Below are positions 8,766-18,235 of a DNA stretch of 64,000 nucleotides, one piece after another. The stretch comes from Pectobacterium fontis (lineage in GTDB: Bacteria; Pseudomonadota; Gammaproteobacteria; Enterobacterales; Enterobacteriaceae), in assembly GCF_000803215.1 (NCBI RefSeq), contig NZ_JSXC01000035.1:62001-126000 (forward strand), given 5' to 3'. The notes under the pieces were generated by a model. The model ran no database searches. It was not told where the DNA came from and was given only the letters and a program-made list of their open reading frames with translations. Position numbers and translations under genes: made by a program. Position 1 is the stretch's first letter, and each line of letters begins with the position of its first letter.

Positions 8766-9304
8766 ATATTTATTTCCTCAGGAAAGTGTTGCAGAAAAAT
8801 TTCACATTCCCGAGGAGAACGCAAAATAATAAAGCGAATATGACGATAGCGAGGATCCGCTACATCTGCCAAATATCGTTTTCGGTTTCTTGAATAGGTC
8901 TTTATCGTCCAGAGGATAATCGAATCCCGGCTCAAGAAACTGCGGAGGAAAGATTCTTTGTTACCGCTATCACTCCAGAGTTCTTCTTTGCGCCATGCCC
9001 GAAGATAGGCGCGCCGAACAGCCTGATACAACGTGCGGGTAAAACCGTAATCGACCCAAATCACGACATCAACATTGCGCCATTTGATCTCACGGGTTCG
9101 ATTATAGTTACCATCCAGCACCCAACTTTCAGGCACCATCGCTTTTTCAAGCTGTTGAAAAAAATCGGCATCCTCACGCCCCTGCCAATCCTTCAGCCAA
9201 AACAACGCATCCATTTCAATATACGGAACAGACAGCTTTTTAGATAGACGGCGAGCGAGCATCGATTTGCCACTCCCACTGGTGCCAATAATATTCACTC
9301 TCAT
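8753..9304 (-). CDS. P-loop nucleotide kinase-like protein
   Basis: A 183-residue protein starting MRVNIIGTSGSGKSMLARRL, with Walker A GTSGSGKS, a DxxxW substrate region (MDALFWLKDW), and VVIWVDY as the second strand. It resembles adenylate kinase/topology-modulation-type small kinases of unknown substrate. GGGGAG nine bases upstream supports the ATG at 9304 rather than a TTG at 9313. Its 3' end overlaps the convergent rhtA by 13 bp. It is absent from the E. coli rhtA-dps interval, so it is a local insertion; function is not known. Confidence 0.75.
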   Translation of the reverse strand: MRVNIIGTSGSGKSMLARRLSKKLSVPYIEMDALFWLKDWQGREDADFFQQLEKAMVPESWVLDGNYNRTREIKWRNVDVVIWVDYGFTRTLYQAVRRAYLRAWRKEELWSDSGNKESFLRSFLSRDSIILWTIKTYSRNRKRYLADVADPRYRHIRFIILRSPRECEIFLQHFPEEINIHPS

Positions 9305-9571
9305 TCTGCACAACTCCCCTTACTGCCGCACGCGATATACTTGAAGAGAAAATAATGCGTTCATTCTGTTGAACGAAAAAAGAGGAGAATAATACGTATT
9401 ATCAGCCACGCTTATGATGATATTTATCAATATATGAGATTTTGTTTCAGAGATGATTTAAACATTGATTTCACTGATATCAGATAAATCTTGGCCACAA
9501 ATAACCATAATACCGTTATGTTATAGCTATTCATTTAATAGGTGATTCTTTTCAATATTGATTTTTATCAC

Positions 9572-9580
9572 TGCTATAAT
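9572..9580 (+). promoter_or_regulatory. Candidate extended -10 promoter of dps
   Basis: TGCTATAAT is a perfect extended -10 element; no good -35 is visible 17 bp upstream. A start near 9587 would put the following 120-bp palindrome in the dps leader. Confidence 0.5.
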
Positions 9581-9600
9581 TAATCACATTGAACAGTCAG

Positions 9601-9720
9601 GTTATACGCTAAATAATTCGAGTTTCATGAAGGCGGCGAGAGAGAATCCCGATGAGCTTATTCAAGTCAGTGATTCGGGTGACTGAAGGTAGTCAACGCA
9701 CATGCAGCTTGAAGTATAAC
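9601..9720. repeat. 120-bp imperfect palindromic repeat upstream of dps
   Basis: The ends are GTTATAC (9601-9607) and GTATAAC (9714-9720). Similarity continues inward as TTCGAGTTTCATG on one side and TTCAAGCTGCATG, read from the other strand, on the other, with a GC-rich interior centred near GAGCTTATTCAAG. Form and sequence match the short palindromic intergenic repeats scattered in Yersinia, Serratia, Dickeya and Pectobacterium (ERIC/YPAL-like). It carries no gene. It ends 34 bp before the dps start codon. Confidence 0.75.
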
Positions 9721-9754
9721 GTGTATATAAATAATTAAAGAGAGGATAACTATT

Positions 9755-10258
9755 ATGTCTACCGCCAAACTCGTGAAATCAGCACCATCCGACCTGCTTT
9801 ACACTCGCAATGATTTGGATGATAGCGTAAAGTCCTCGACGGTTGCGCTGTTAAACCAACTCGTTATCGATTTCATTGACCTGTCGTTGATTACTAAACA
9901 GGCGCACTGGAACATGCGCGGCGCAAACTTTATTGCTGTTCATGAAATGCTGGATGGCTTTCGCACCTCGATTACCAACCACCAAGACACCATCGCCGAA
10001 CGCGTGGTGCAGATAGGCGGCGTAGCACTGGGTACAGTGCAAATTGTGGGCAAACAAACGTCGCTGAAAAGCTATCCAACCAATATTCATCGCGTTCAGG
10101 ATCATCTGAAAGCACTGGCAGAACGCTATGCGATTGTCGCGAACAACGTACGTAAAGCCATTGGTAAAACAGAAGATGAGGCTTCAGCAGACATCCTAAC
10201 CGCCGCATCGCGCGACCTGGATCAGTTCTTGTGGTTCATTGAAGCAAACATCGAGTAA
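9755..10258 (+). CDS. dps: DNA-binding ferritin-like protein Dps
   Basis: A 167-residue protein with the Dps ferroxidase-site pattern: [22 protein letters not shown] supplies the His and the Asp/Glu ligands shared between subunits. A Lys-containing N-terminal tail ([21 protein letters not shown]) is used for DNA binding in E. coli Dps, which has the same length. Dps forms a dodecamer that binds DNA and stores iron oxidised by hydrogen peroxide. GAGAGG about eleven bases upstream is the ribosome site. It is followed by its own terminator and then glnH, as in E. coli. Confidence 0.97.
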   Translation: MSTAKLVKSAPSDLLYTRNDLDDSVKSSTVALLNQLVIDFIDLSLITKQAHWNMRGANFIAVHEMLDGFRTSITNHQDTIAERVVQIGGVALGTVQIVGKQTSLKSYPTNIHRVQDHLKALAERYAIVANNVRKAIGKTEDEASADILTAASRDLDQFLWFIEANIE

Positions 10259-10273
10259 TGTCATCACACGTTC

Positions 10274-10296
10274 AAGGCTGCTCCGGCAGCCTTTTT
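10274..10296 (+). terminator. Terminator of dps
   Basis: Stem AAGGCTGC (10274-10281) and GCAGCCTT (10286-10293) with a TCCG loop and a run of T. Confidence 0.93.
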
Positions 10297-10632
10297 ACTT
10301 TACGATCAGCCTCGCGCCTCAATTTCCTCATTCAACCTGCACAAACCACGCATTTTATCCGTTAAGATGCTCAAAAAATTAGCTTTTGCCTGCATTAATT
10401 GGCCATAACGCCAATCAACGGTTGTTTCCCTCGTATAAATCAGTTAATCATAGCAGCGCCTTGCCTGAGCGAATCGGAGGTGAAAATTTCACCGCTGGCA
10501 CGGCAATAAATAAAAGCAACAGGTTAAGTACAACGCATGGTCACTGACTCAGGCTTCACTTTCATACCATGTACTATGCTTAAAACGCCTGTAAAACAAA
10601 AAGCTCCCACAACTGCTAATAGGAAGGGTTTG
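10297..10632. other. glnH upstream region
   Basis: About 335 bp without a supported gene. In E. coli glnHPQ has a sigma-54, NtrC-activated promoter. A TGGCAC occurs at about 10496 but the GC of a -12 element is not present at the right distance, so no sigma-54 promoter can be claimed. A frame open from 10537 adds 32 codons to GlnH without similarity and is not part of the gene. Confidence 0.5.
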
Positions 10633-11379
10633 ATGAAATCACTGCTTAAGGCCTCTTTGGCTGCACTGACGCTGATGATGAGCGTATCTAGCTATGCGGC
10701 TGAGAAAGAACTGATTGTCGCTACAGACACCGCATTCGTCCCTTTTGAGTTCAAACAAGGTGACAAGTACGTCGGTTTTGACATCGACCTCTGGGATGCT
10801 ATCGCTAAACAGCTCAACCTGAAGTACACCCTGAAGCCAATGGACTTCGGCGGCATTATTCCTGCGCTGCAAACGCGTAACATCGATCTGGCGCTCGCCG
10901 GCATTACCATTACCGAAGAGCGTAAAAAAGCAATCGATTTCTCTGATGGCTACTACAATAGCGGCCTGCTAGTGATGGTCAAAGCAGACAACAACGACAT
11001 CAAAGGCGAGCAGGATTTAGCCGGTAAAGTGCTTGCGGTGAAGAGCGGCACTGGTTCTGTTGATTACGCGAAAGCCAATATTAAAACCAAAGATCTGCGC
11101 CAGTTCCCCAACATCGACAACGCCTATATGGAACTGGGTACTAACCGTGCTGACGCCGTGCTGCACGACACCCCCAATATCCTCTACTTCATCAAGACCG
11201 CAGGCAATGGCCAGTTCAAAGCGGTAGGTGATTCCATTAAAGCCCAGCAATACGGTATCGCGTTCCCGAAAGGCAGCAACGAGTTGCGTGAAAAAGTGAA
11301 TGGCGCTCTGAAAACACTGCGTGAAAATGGCACTTATGCTGAGATCTACAAGAAGTGGTTTGGTGTAGAACCTAAGTAA
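10633..11379 (+). CDS. glnH: Glutamine ABC transporter, periplasmic binding protein
   Basis: A 248-residue protein of exactly the E. coli length, with a signal peptide ending SSYA before [10 protein letters not shown]. Family-3 solute-binding sequence follows: [40 protein letters not shown] with the Arg that holds the substrate carboxylate, and [20 protein letters not shown] about eight bases upstream fixes the start. It delivers glutamine to GlnP-GlnQ and is first in the glnHPQ operon. Confidence 0.97.
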   Translation: MKSLLKASLAALTLMMSVSSYAAEKELIVATDTAFVPFEFKQGDKYVGFDIDLWDAIAKQLNLKYTLKPMDFGGIIPALQTRNIDLALAGITITEERKKAIDFSDGYYNSGLLVMVKADNNDIKGEQDLAGKVLAVKSGTGSVDYAKANIKTKDLRQFPNIDNAYMELGTNRADAVLHDTPNILYFIKTAGNGQFKAVGDSIKAQQYGIAFPKGSNELREKVNGALKTLRENGTYAEIYKKWFGVEPK

Positions 11380-11405
11380 TTGCCGATTTAATCTGGAGAT
11401 ATTCC

Positions 11406-12065
11406 ATGCAGTTTGACTGGAGTGCCATTTGGCCTTCTCTGCCCCTCCTGATGGAAGGGGCAAAAATGACGTTGTTGATTTCTGTTCTGGGTCTGCTTGG
11501 CGGCCTGGTGATTGGCGTGGTCGCGGGTTTTGCCCGTGCTTACGGCGGCTGGTTTTCCAGCCGCATTTCGCTCGTTTTTATTGAAATTATTCGCGGCACC
11601 CCGATCGTTGTACAGGTGATGTTTATTTACTTCGCCCTGCCGATGATCTTCACATCCGTGCGGATTGATCCTTTTGCCGCCGCCGTTGTGACCATCATGA
11701 TTAACTCTGGTGCTTACATCGCGGAAATTACCCGTGGCTCGGTATTGTCGATTCATAACGGTTTCCGTGAAGCGGGCCTCGCGCTTGGGCTGTCTCGTCG
11801 CGCGACGTTACGCCATGTGATCGCCCCACTCGCCCTGCGCCGCATGCTGCCACCGCTGGGTAACCAGTGGATTATCAGCATCAAAGATACCTCACTGTTT
11901 ATTGTCATTGGCGTAGCTGAACTGACTCGCTCAGGACAGGAAATCATCGCGGGCAACTTCCGTGCGCTGGAAATCTGGACTGCGGTTGCCATTATTTATC
12001 TGTGCATCACGCTGATCCTCAGCTTTATTCTGCGTCGTCTGGAAAGAAGACTTAAGATTATATGA
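11406..12065 (+). CDS. glnP: Glutamine ABC transporter permease
   Basis: A 219-residue membrane protein with the HEAA-type amino-acid permease signature: [16 protein letters not shown] near the middle and [12 protein letters not shown], the EAA loop that docks to the ATPase. About five membrane helices are predicted. The start follows GGAGAT at proper spacing, 26 bp after glnH. The stop overlaps the glnQ start by 4 nt. Confidence 0.96.
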   Translation: MQFDWSAIWPSLPLLMEGAKMTLLISVLGLLGGLVIGVVAGFARAYGGWFSSRISLVFIEIIRGTPIVVQVMFIYFALPMIFTSVRIDPFAAAVVTIMINSGAYIAEITRGSVLSIHNGFREAGLALGLSRRATLRHVIAPLALRRMLPPLGNQWIISIKDTSLFIVIGVAELTRSGQEIIAGNFRALEIWTAVAIIYLCITLILSFILRRLERRLKII

Positions 12066-12784
12066 TTGAATTTAAAAACGTATCTAAACACTTTGGCAAG
12101 ACACAGGTCTTACACAATATCGATCTCACCATCGGCCAGGGTGAAGTGGTGGTCATTATCGGGCCTTCGGGATCGGGTAAATCCACGCTGCTGCGCTGCA
12201 TTAATAAGCTGGAAGAAATTACCAGCGGCGAGTTGATTGTCGACGGCCTCAAAGTGAACGATCCGCGCGTTGACGAACGTTTAATCCGTCAGGAAGCGGG
12301 GATGGTATTCCAGCAGTTTTATCTGTTCCCGCATCTTACCGCGCTGGAAAACGTCGCGTTCGGCCCTATTCGGGTACGCGGCGCGAACAAAGCGGATGCC
12401 GAGAAACTGGCGCTGGAATTGCTGGCGAAAGTGGGTTTGTCAGAACGCGCCCATCACTATCCTTCCGAGCTTTCCGGTGGCCAACAGCAGCGTGTCGCTA
12501 TCGCCCGTGCGCTTGCGGTTAAACCAAAGCTGATGCTGTTTGATGAGCCAACATCGGCACTCGACCCAGAGCTACGTCATGAGGTACTGACCGTGATGAA
12601 AGACCTGGCCGAGGAGGGCATGACGATGGTGATCGTCACCCACGAAGTGGGCTTTGCCCATAAAGTCGCTTCACGCCTGATCTTTATTGATAAAGGCCGC
12701 ATCGCAGAAGATGGCGACCCAGAAACGCTGATTACGAATCCGCCCAGCGACCGCCTGCGCGAATTCCTGCAACACGTCTCTTGA
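12062..12784 (+). CDS. glnQ: Glutamine ABC transporter ATPase
   Basis: A 240-residue ABC ATPase with Walker [10 protein letters not shown] (residues 34-42), Q-loop in [13 protein letters not shown], signature [15 protein letters not shown] and Walker [13 protein letters not shown], then the switch His in IVTHEVGFA. It belongs to the polar amino-acid branch and pairs with GlnP, translationally coupled by an ATGA overlap. Confidence 0.97.
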   Translation: MIEFKNVSKHFGKTQVLHNIDLTIGQGEVVVIIGPSGSGKSTLLRCINKLEEITSGELIVDGLKVNDPRVDERLIRQEAGMVFQQFYLFPHLTALENVAFGPIRVRGANKADAEKLALELLAKVGLSERAHHYPSELSGGQQQRVAIARALAVKPKLMLFDEPTSALDPELRHEVLTVMKDLAEEGMTMVIVTHEVGFAHKVASRLIFIDKGRIAEDGDPETLITNPPSDRLREFLQHVS

Positions 12785-12791
12785 TCAATAT

Positions 12792-12811
12792 GGGGGCTTT
12801 CGCCCCCTTTA
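12792..12811 (+). terminator. Terminator of glnHPQ
   Basis: Stem GGGGGC / GCCCCC with a TTTC loop and three T, eight bases after the glnQ stop and shared with the convergent peptidase gene. Confidence 0.85.
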
Positions 12812-12818
12812 TCGTTGG

Positions 12819-14687
12819 TTACGCCTGCGAACGTGGATATTCCCGCTCAATAAACGCGGCAAAATCCTGACACATCTTCTCATCGCCTTGTTCATTATCC
12901 GCTAGTACGCGACGACCATCGACCACCCGAATACGGGCAGACAGATCGAAATCCGCAGACGGTTGAGGACGACAAGCAGCCTGCGCCATCGTGTTTTCTG
13001 CCCGTTGCCAGGCTTCTTCAACGGTCAGATTACAGGCCTGCGCCAGATAAGCGGGGTTAAAACCCTCACCGGTCAGGCTACGTAGCGTATCATCATGACT
13101 TATGCTATTACCCGGCTGCCAATAGTGTCGTGCCAGATCGGGACCGATGGACGGATTATCCGTCAGATAACCGTCACGTTGCAGGAAGTAGCCCCGCGTC
13201 TGCTCCACCGCCATCAATGCCAACAGGTATCCCTGATAAGAGCACGCCGACTCCATCGACAGCAGGTGTGGGATCGCCAACGTCGGGCGCGGGCTACCGC
13301 TGATGCCCAAAATCCGCTGCTCGGTGTCACGAGCCAATTTTGTCATCGCTTCCGGCGTACGCGCGTCGTCGCCCCACGAATAAAGTTGCCACTCAAAATA
13401 CGGCACCAGCAAGATGTGCCGTTCGTTAAACGCCCGCATCGGCTGCTGCGTGCTGATATCCGCACGGATCAATTCATCAGGAATCGTCTCGCCCTGCGCA
13501 TTCTTTGCATAGCGTTTTAACCAGTCGGCGTCACCCAACAAGCTGTCGCAGAACATGGACTGCGTTTCCGCATACGCCATTGAGGTTGGCGGAAACTCCT
13601 GTGAAAAACAGGGGGCGTTCTGCCGGATATTAGCGAAATGCGCGGCGTGTCCACCTTCATGAAACAGCGTATTGATACCGCTGGAACCGCTGCCAATTTG
13701 ATCCGGCTTTGCCAGACTAGTGAAATTAATCCGTGCTGGCAGCCATTTTCCTTCCTGCACAAACGGCGGCACCGGGCCGTGCATAAAACCGTTCTCGTAC
13801 TTACCTTTGCGCACCAACAAATCGAGCTGCATTTCTGCACCGTTAAACCCAATGTGCAGGCGTTTAAAGCTGTTAATCCACCGTTCCAGCGATGCCGAGA
13901 AAGGGAAATAGGGATCGAGCTGACGTGTCACATCGCCCGCGCTGGCATAGCGAATATTCCACGGTTGCAGCGCCTCCTCGCCCTTCTCATCCGCCAGATT
14001 TTTTAGGCTGCGGGCATTCGCTTCACGGGTCTGTTCTTCGAAAGGATCCAGGATGGCAAAGAGCTGCTCCGGCGTCATCCGTTCCGTCTTGTTGACCTTA
14101 TAGTCAAAATAATTCCGGTAGCCCATCTGACGAGCAAAGCGGTTACGCAGTGAAATCAACTCAGGGAAACCGTTCTGCAACAGCCACTGCTCGAGATCGC
14201 GCAGCGCCTGCTGGGAACTTTGACGATAGGCCTCGGTGTCATTGGTCGTCTGATTGGTCAGCAGTTCCCCAAGCGAAGCGGAAACGCGTTCCCCGTTAGC
14301 GTCCAGATGCGTCATTTCATAGGTTTTACGCTTGGCATATAACGTACTTTCGGCCGCAATAATCTCATCCATCAACACCTGAGCTTGCGGATCTTCAATC
14401 ACGTTACAATCGAAAAACCGATACCAGCCTTGCAAACCCTGTAATAGAGCCTGCTGTTGCTCATTAGGCTGGCTGCTTTCCAGTGTTGCAATATGGGATC
14501 TCAACTCAGCCAGACGCTGTGGTTGCGCAATAAAGCGCTTATACGCACTCTCTGCGGCGGAGAAACGTTCAGACACGTCATCGTTTCCCGTTCCCATATA
14601 CCGTTGCCAAAACAGTTCTTCTTTCGCCTGATGAACCGCAAGATAGTCACGATTCAATGCATTAAAATAGTTCGCTACCTGTTGCAT
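12819..14687 (-). CDS. M3-family zinc metallopeptidase
   Basis: A 622-residue cytosolic peptidase. The gluzincin motif HEGGH lies at residues 343-347 with the third ligand in SMAYAETQSMF (Glu 373); FNERHILLVPYFEWQLY and SYQGYLLALMAVEQ fit the M3 (thimet oligopeptidase/OpdA/PepF-like) fold. No signal peptide is present. The start at MQQVANYFN has GGAAG upstream at good spacing; 25 further in-frame codons are not conserved-looking. Substrates are probably short peptides but are not established. It lies 71 bp after ybiB on the same strand and probably shares its transcript. Confidence 0.85.
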   Translation of the reverse strand: MQQVANYFNALNRDYLAVHQAKEELFWQRYMGTGNDDVSERFSAAESAYKRFIAQPQRLAELRSHIATLESSQPNEQQQALLQGLQGWYRFFDCNVIEDPQAQVLMDEIIAAESTLYAKRKTYEMTHLDANGERVSASLGELLTNQTTNDTEAYRQSSQQALRDLEQWLLQNGFPELISLRNRFARQMGYRNYFDYKVNKTERMTPEQLFAILDPFEEQTREANARSLKNLADEKGEEALQPWNIRYASAGDVTRQLDPYFPFSASLERWINSFKRLHIGFNGAEMQLDLLVRKGKYENGFMHGPVPPFVQEGKWLPARINFTSLAKPDQIGSGSSGINTLFHEGGHAAHFANIRQNAPCFSQEFPPTSMAYAETQSMFCDSLLGDADWLKRYAKNAQGETIPDELIRADISTQQPMRAFNERHILLVPYFEWQLYSWGDDARTPEAMTKLARDTEQRILGISGSPRPTLAIPHLLSMESACSYQGYLLALMAVEQTRGYFLQRDGYLTDNPSIGPDLARHYWQPGNSISHDDTLRSLTGEGFNPAYLAQACNLTVEEAWQRAENTMAQAACRPQPSADFDLSARIRVVDGRRVLADNEQGDEKMCQDFAAFIEREYPRSQA

Positions 14688-14758
14688 GCTCTTCCTTCTC
14701 TCTTCCAATGACTGCCATCTGGCTGTGTGAAGCGACGCGATAAACCGTCTCCGCCCAA

Positions 14759-15727
14759 TCAACCAAGACGTTTCTTAATCGTTGCGACAGCCTGTTCCAT
14801 TGTCGCCGCTTCACCAGTGGCCACCAGACAACATGCTAATTGCAAACGAATCGCCTGTGGTATGGCAATTTCTCCCGCCAAACACTGTACCGTCCAGCGT
14901 GCAGTGGTTACGGCATCCTTCGCAATAGGCAAGGCGTCAGGTGCGATGCTGATATCCTGCCGAAGTTGCAGCACTTTGGTATTTTGCTGGTGAATATAAT
15001 GGATTTCCGGGCAGCGCTGTGGGTTGGCATAAACTTCCCCTTCCGTGCCGTGCATCAGAAGTGCACGCCCGCTGATATCGTTAAAAAATGTCCCCACGCG
15101 GGAAACATACTCAGGGTGGGAAACGCTGGCGACACGCAGCGCGTCGCTTTCACCAAACGGCGTCGCCACTTTGGCTAACGTATGGCTACTGTTACGCACC
15201 CCCATACGCCAGCGTAACTGTAACTGGCGATCGATAGCCGGGCACAGCACAGAGACAGGAATAAATACCGGGCTACCGTTATCAAGCTCCTTCTGAGCCT
15301 GTTCGGCGTTTTCTGCGATCGTCACGCCGAGATTACGCATAATCTCCGCGCTAGTGACACGCGTCGGGTCTTCACTGACACCATGCACCACGACAGGAAA
15401 GCCCAGCTTTGCCAGCAGCAGCGCCAAAAGTGGCGTCAGGTTCGCCTGCTTTCGCGCCCCGTTGTAGCTAGGCACCACAATCGGCATGGGAAAACCCGCA
15501 GGCGGGTTCAGGCGTAACACCTGCTCGTCCATCGCCTGATAAAACCCCAACATCTCAGACTCGGATTCGCCTTTAATGCGAAACGCAATCAACAACCCAC
15601 CAAGTTCCAGATCCGGCACGTCCCCACGTAGCATCGCGCTATACAACTCATAAGCCGTTGCCTGATCGATATCACGGGCGTGATTTTTCCCACGCCCGAC
15701 TTCTTTGATAATTTTGGTGTAATTCAT
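14759..15727 (-). CDS. ybiB: YbiB, TrpD2-type nucleic-acid-binding protein
   Basis: A 322-residue protein of the anthranilate phosphoribosyltransferase-like fold: a helical N-terminal domain (about 1-75), then a glycosyltransferase family-3 domain with VVVHGVSEDPTRVTSAEIM and ALLMHGTEGEVY. E. coli YbiB (TrpD2) binds DNA non-specifically and lacks the phosphoribosyltransferase activity. In E. coli it lies directly behind dinG in an SOS-linked operon; here the same two genes are separated by about 22 kb of protease and tailocin genes. Confidence 0.9.
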   Translation of the reverse strand: MNYTKIIKEVGRGKNHARDIDQATAYELYSAMLRGDVPDLELGGLLIAFRIKGESESEMLGFYQAMDEQVLRLNPPAGFPMPIVVPSYNGARKQANLTPLLALLLAKLGFPVVVHGVSEDPTRVTSAEIMRNLGVTIAENAEQAQKELDNGSPVFIPVSVLCPAIDRQLQLRWRMGVRNSSHTLAKVATPFGESDALRVASVSHPEYVSRVGTFFNDISGRALLMHGTEGEVYANPQRCPEIHYIHQQNTKVLQLRQDISIAPDALPIAKDAVTTARWTVQCLAGEIAIPQAIRLQLACCLVATGEAATMEQAVATIKKRLG

Positions 15728-15806
15728 GTTGGCCTCTCATTTGCGGCGACACAGTAAAGAACTTATCAATGAAAATAACATGTTTGGCGGGGTTCTGGTA
15801 AATCAT

Positions 15807-15859
15807 AACCACCCGCATAGCGGGTGGTTGTATGTTCAAGACGCTAACGCGCCTTGAAC
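15807..15859. repeat. Two tandem hairpins between ybiB and tailocin
   Basis: First stem AACCACCCG (15807-15815) with CGGGTGGTT (15821-15829), second stem GTTCAAG (15834-15840) with CTTGAAC (15853-15859). Neither is followed by a T run. They lie downstream of the strong tailocin terminator and upstream of ybiB. Confidence 0.6.
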
Positions 15860-15868
15860 TGGCTAAAG

Positions 15869-15907
15869 CCAAAAAAACAACTGCGCCGCAAATAAATGCG
15901 GCGCAGT
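15869..15907 (-). terminator. Rho-independent terminator of the tailocin operon
   Basis: An 11-bp perfect stem, ACTGCGCCGCA (15880-15890) with TGCGGCGCAGT (15897-15907). Read on the minus strand it is followed within a base by seven T. It marks the downstream border of the tailocin. Confidence 0.93.
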
Positions 15908-15947
15908 GTAGAGTATACAACGTCAGAGGTTAGGCGATATCAATGAC

Positions 15948-16562
15948 TCACGGCACATCTGGCCAATTAATATCAGGTACGGCATTGATGTCAATACGGC
16001 TCAGCAGTACACGGTAGGTTTGCCATGCAGCCAGTTGTGCACTTTCTGCTTCAGTTGCGATACCCAAGGAAACAGCATCAGACAATGTATTGATTTGAGT
16101 ATTTGCTACGCCTAGGCGCGTCGCTAATTCTGATTTCGCGTTCTGAATCAATGCTTGTTGTTGGGCATCGCTATCAAGTGCCCACGCCTTGCCATCCCAG
16201 ACATCGAAATCTGTTGTCGGTTTAATCAGTGTGACATCATTCGCGAGTTCGCCAAGATAGGTAACTGTTTGTGGATGACGATTTTCCGTATTGTAAACAG
16301 TCTGACCGCGATAATCCGGTACGTGTTCCCATTTCAAACCATCAATAGAACGGCGTAATGCCAGGCCTGATGATGGTATTTCTGGCTCATCAGAATAGCT
16401 GTCAGCAGGAATACCGATGCCTGTCATTAAATATTCGTAACTGGCACTCTGATATTCGCGCGTTTCAGGATGAACATGATAGACAGTAATCCATCCTGTG
16501 TTAATTGCTAATCCGTTTTCATTTAATTCTGCGGCTTTAATTTGTGTTGAATAGTTGCTCAT
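15948..16562 (-). CDS. Tail fibre assembly protein (Tfa-like)
   Basis: A 204-residue protein with an N-terminal region on the pattern GWITVYHVHPETREYQSASYEYL and a C-terminal WDGKAWALDSDAQQQALIQNAKSELATRLGVANTQINTL helical segment typical of Caudovirales tail-fibre chaperones. It starts on the last base of the fibre gene. Its job is to fold or trimerise the fibre just upstream, and such proteins usually match the C-terminal tip they fold. Last gene of the cluster. Confidence 0.85.
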   Translation of the reverse strand: MSNYSTQIKAAELNENGLAINTGWITVYHVHPETREYQSASYEYLMTGIGIPADSYSDEPEIPSSGLALRRSIDGLKWEHVPDYRGQTVYNTENRHPQTVTYLGELANDVTLIKPTTDFDVWDGKAWALDSDAQQQALIQNAKSELATRLGVANTQINTLSDAVSLGIATEAESAQLAAWQTYRVLLSRIDINAVPDINWPDVP

Positions 16563-18235
16563 TATGCGGCTCTCACGATGTAGTTAAATGCAATATTGCG
16601 GGGGCGGGTTTCATTGCCGCCTACGGCGGATGTGGTACTGTCGTAATAAAGCCACATTCTATTGTCTAAATCTGTTCCCTGTGACCCTACGTTCTTGTTG
16701 TAATTCTGCGGTGCAATCTCTGAATATTCGACGTTAATACCATCATTCTCAATGTAATAGCGATCCCGATACTCATGAGCGTGACTCTGAATAGCATGTC
16801 CTTGTCCAGACAGCAGCGCACGCCCAGAATCAACTCCACGCACGTCATCCCAACCACGAATAAATTCACCGCGCAGATCGGGTAATTTTCCAGTGGGGTA
16901 ACGGCTCCCCAACACAGGGTATTTAGCCTTATCAAATACTTGTCCATTACATTTCAGCCAACCGAGTGGTGCGGTAGCGCCAGGAAACGGGAAAGGAATA
17001 CCAGAAATATCATCAACTGTCACTGGTGCTATTTCTTTAGTACCTAGCGTTTTATAATATCCGTTTATATCTACTACAGCGTTGACGTTATGAATTAATA
17101 TGGGGTTAGTGCTAACAATCGGAGCTGAATTCCCGGCCGGTGACGAAGAAACAGTCACACCATTTTGTGTTACAGACAGCACCCAGGACGCATTTTTCAC
17201 GTCAGTTTTATACCATGCAGTGCCACTATATCCACAGTTCACAGTAATATAAGCATCGATAGGTGAACGCATAAACAGAGAATCACTGTTAGCGAATAAC
17301 TCAGCTTTAGTTGGAGAAGCAGGTAAACCACGAAAGTAAGCTACATCTCTCGGCGTAGCTTCTGTCGTCTTGACATTAAAGCCACTGGCTACCGGATAGT
17401 TAGTAAATGTTTTTACACCACCGATGATCTGTACGGTATCTTTTGAAACAACCTTACTCAATCCATTCGCCAACGCACTATCAGTTTCCGCTTTGGTATA
17501 AGCCCCCACATCAACAGCAGTTGGCTTATTATTGGGGCTATAAACACGCTGGCCTTTTTCTTTGAGTAATCCGACAACATTCAGCTCATGACCAATCGTC
17601 ACATCCCCTGTTGCCAGATTAATATCGAAGGGGCGCAACGTATTATAATTCCCCGTTTTATCCCCTTTGTTCGTCAGAAGAAGATAAAAACGGCTGTTAT
17701 CATTACGCATGATGACGCCGTAATCACCATAGATAAGACGCAGTGCATTCGCCGCTGATAACAATAACTCGCCTGTCAGCGTCCCGCCTGCCAATGACAG
17801 TTTCTGGGCTAATTCATTCAGCACCGTAGCCGAAAAATTCGGATCATTACCAACCGCTTTTGCCAATTCCTGCAACGTATCCAATGCCGCTGGTGCGCCA
17901 TTCACTAACGCTGCCGCAATCGATTTCACAAATGCCGTCGTCGCCACCTGCTGACTATTACTATCCGTCGCAGGGGTTGGCGCTTTCGGCGTGCCGGTGA
18001 AAGTCGGGTTAGCCTTCGGCGCATATTGCGTATGCGGGTCGGCGGCAGCGGCGTGTGTCGCCAGATCGCTACCTGTTTTTTCCTGCTCTTTTTTCAGATA
18101 GCGGGTACGACTGGCCAGTTCTTTAGCCTGTCGGTTTGAAACGCCGTCCGGTCCACCCACGACCGGATCCGACGTTTCGATTTGATAAATGCCGTCAACC
18201 CATTGCGGGTTCTCTGACAAATTCGCCATGTTCAA
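16562..18235 (-). CDS. Tailocin tail fibre protein
   Basis: A 557-residue fibre. The N-terminus (to about 60) resembles the baseplate-attachment part of P2 gpH-type fibres. A stretch with PTFTGTPKAPTPATDSNSQQ and VATTAFVKSIAAALVNGAPA is the common fibre repeat. The C-terminus holds a collar-type domain (PFPGATAPLGWLKCNG, then LPDLRGEFIRGWDD) that ends YIVRAA. The C-terminal part decides the target cell surface. It overlaps the tail protein I gene by 4 nt. No inverted alternative 3' end or DNA invertase gene follows, unlike the fibre-switching system reported for carotovoricin Er. Confidence 0.9.
   Translation of the reverse strand: MNMANLSENPQWVDGIYQIETSDPVVGGPDGVSNRQAKELASRTRYLKKEQEKTGSDLATHAAAADPHTQYAPKANPTFTGTPKAPTPATDSNSQQVATTAFVKSIAAALVNGAPAALDTLQELAKAVGNDPNFSATVLNELAQKLSLAGGTLTGELLLSAANALRLIYGDYGVIMRNDNSRFYLLLTNKGDKTGNYNTLRPFDINLATGDVTIGHELNVVGLLKEKGQRVYSPNNKPTAVDVGAYTKAETDSALANGLSKVVSKDTVQIIGGVKTFTNYPVASGFNVKTTEATPRDVAYFRGLPASPTKAELFANSDSLFMRSPIDAYITVNCGYSGTAWYKTDVKNASWVLSVTQNGVTVSSSPAGNSAPIVSTNPILIHNVNAVVDINGYYKTLGTKEIAPVTVDDISGIPFPFPGATAPLGWLKCNGQVFDKAKYPVLGSRYPTGKLPDLRGEFIRGWDDVRGVDSGRALLSGQGHAIQSHAHEYRDRYYIENDGINVEYSEIAPQNYNKNVGSQGTDLDNRMWLYYDSTTSAVGGNETRPRNIAFNYIVRAA

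Noticed and set aside
10490..10515. Sigma-54 promoter for glnHPQ
   Set aside because: TGGCAC is present but the -12 GC is missing at the right distance.
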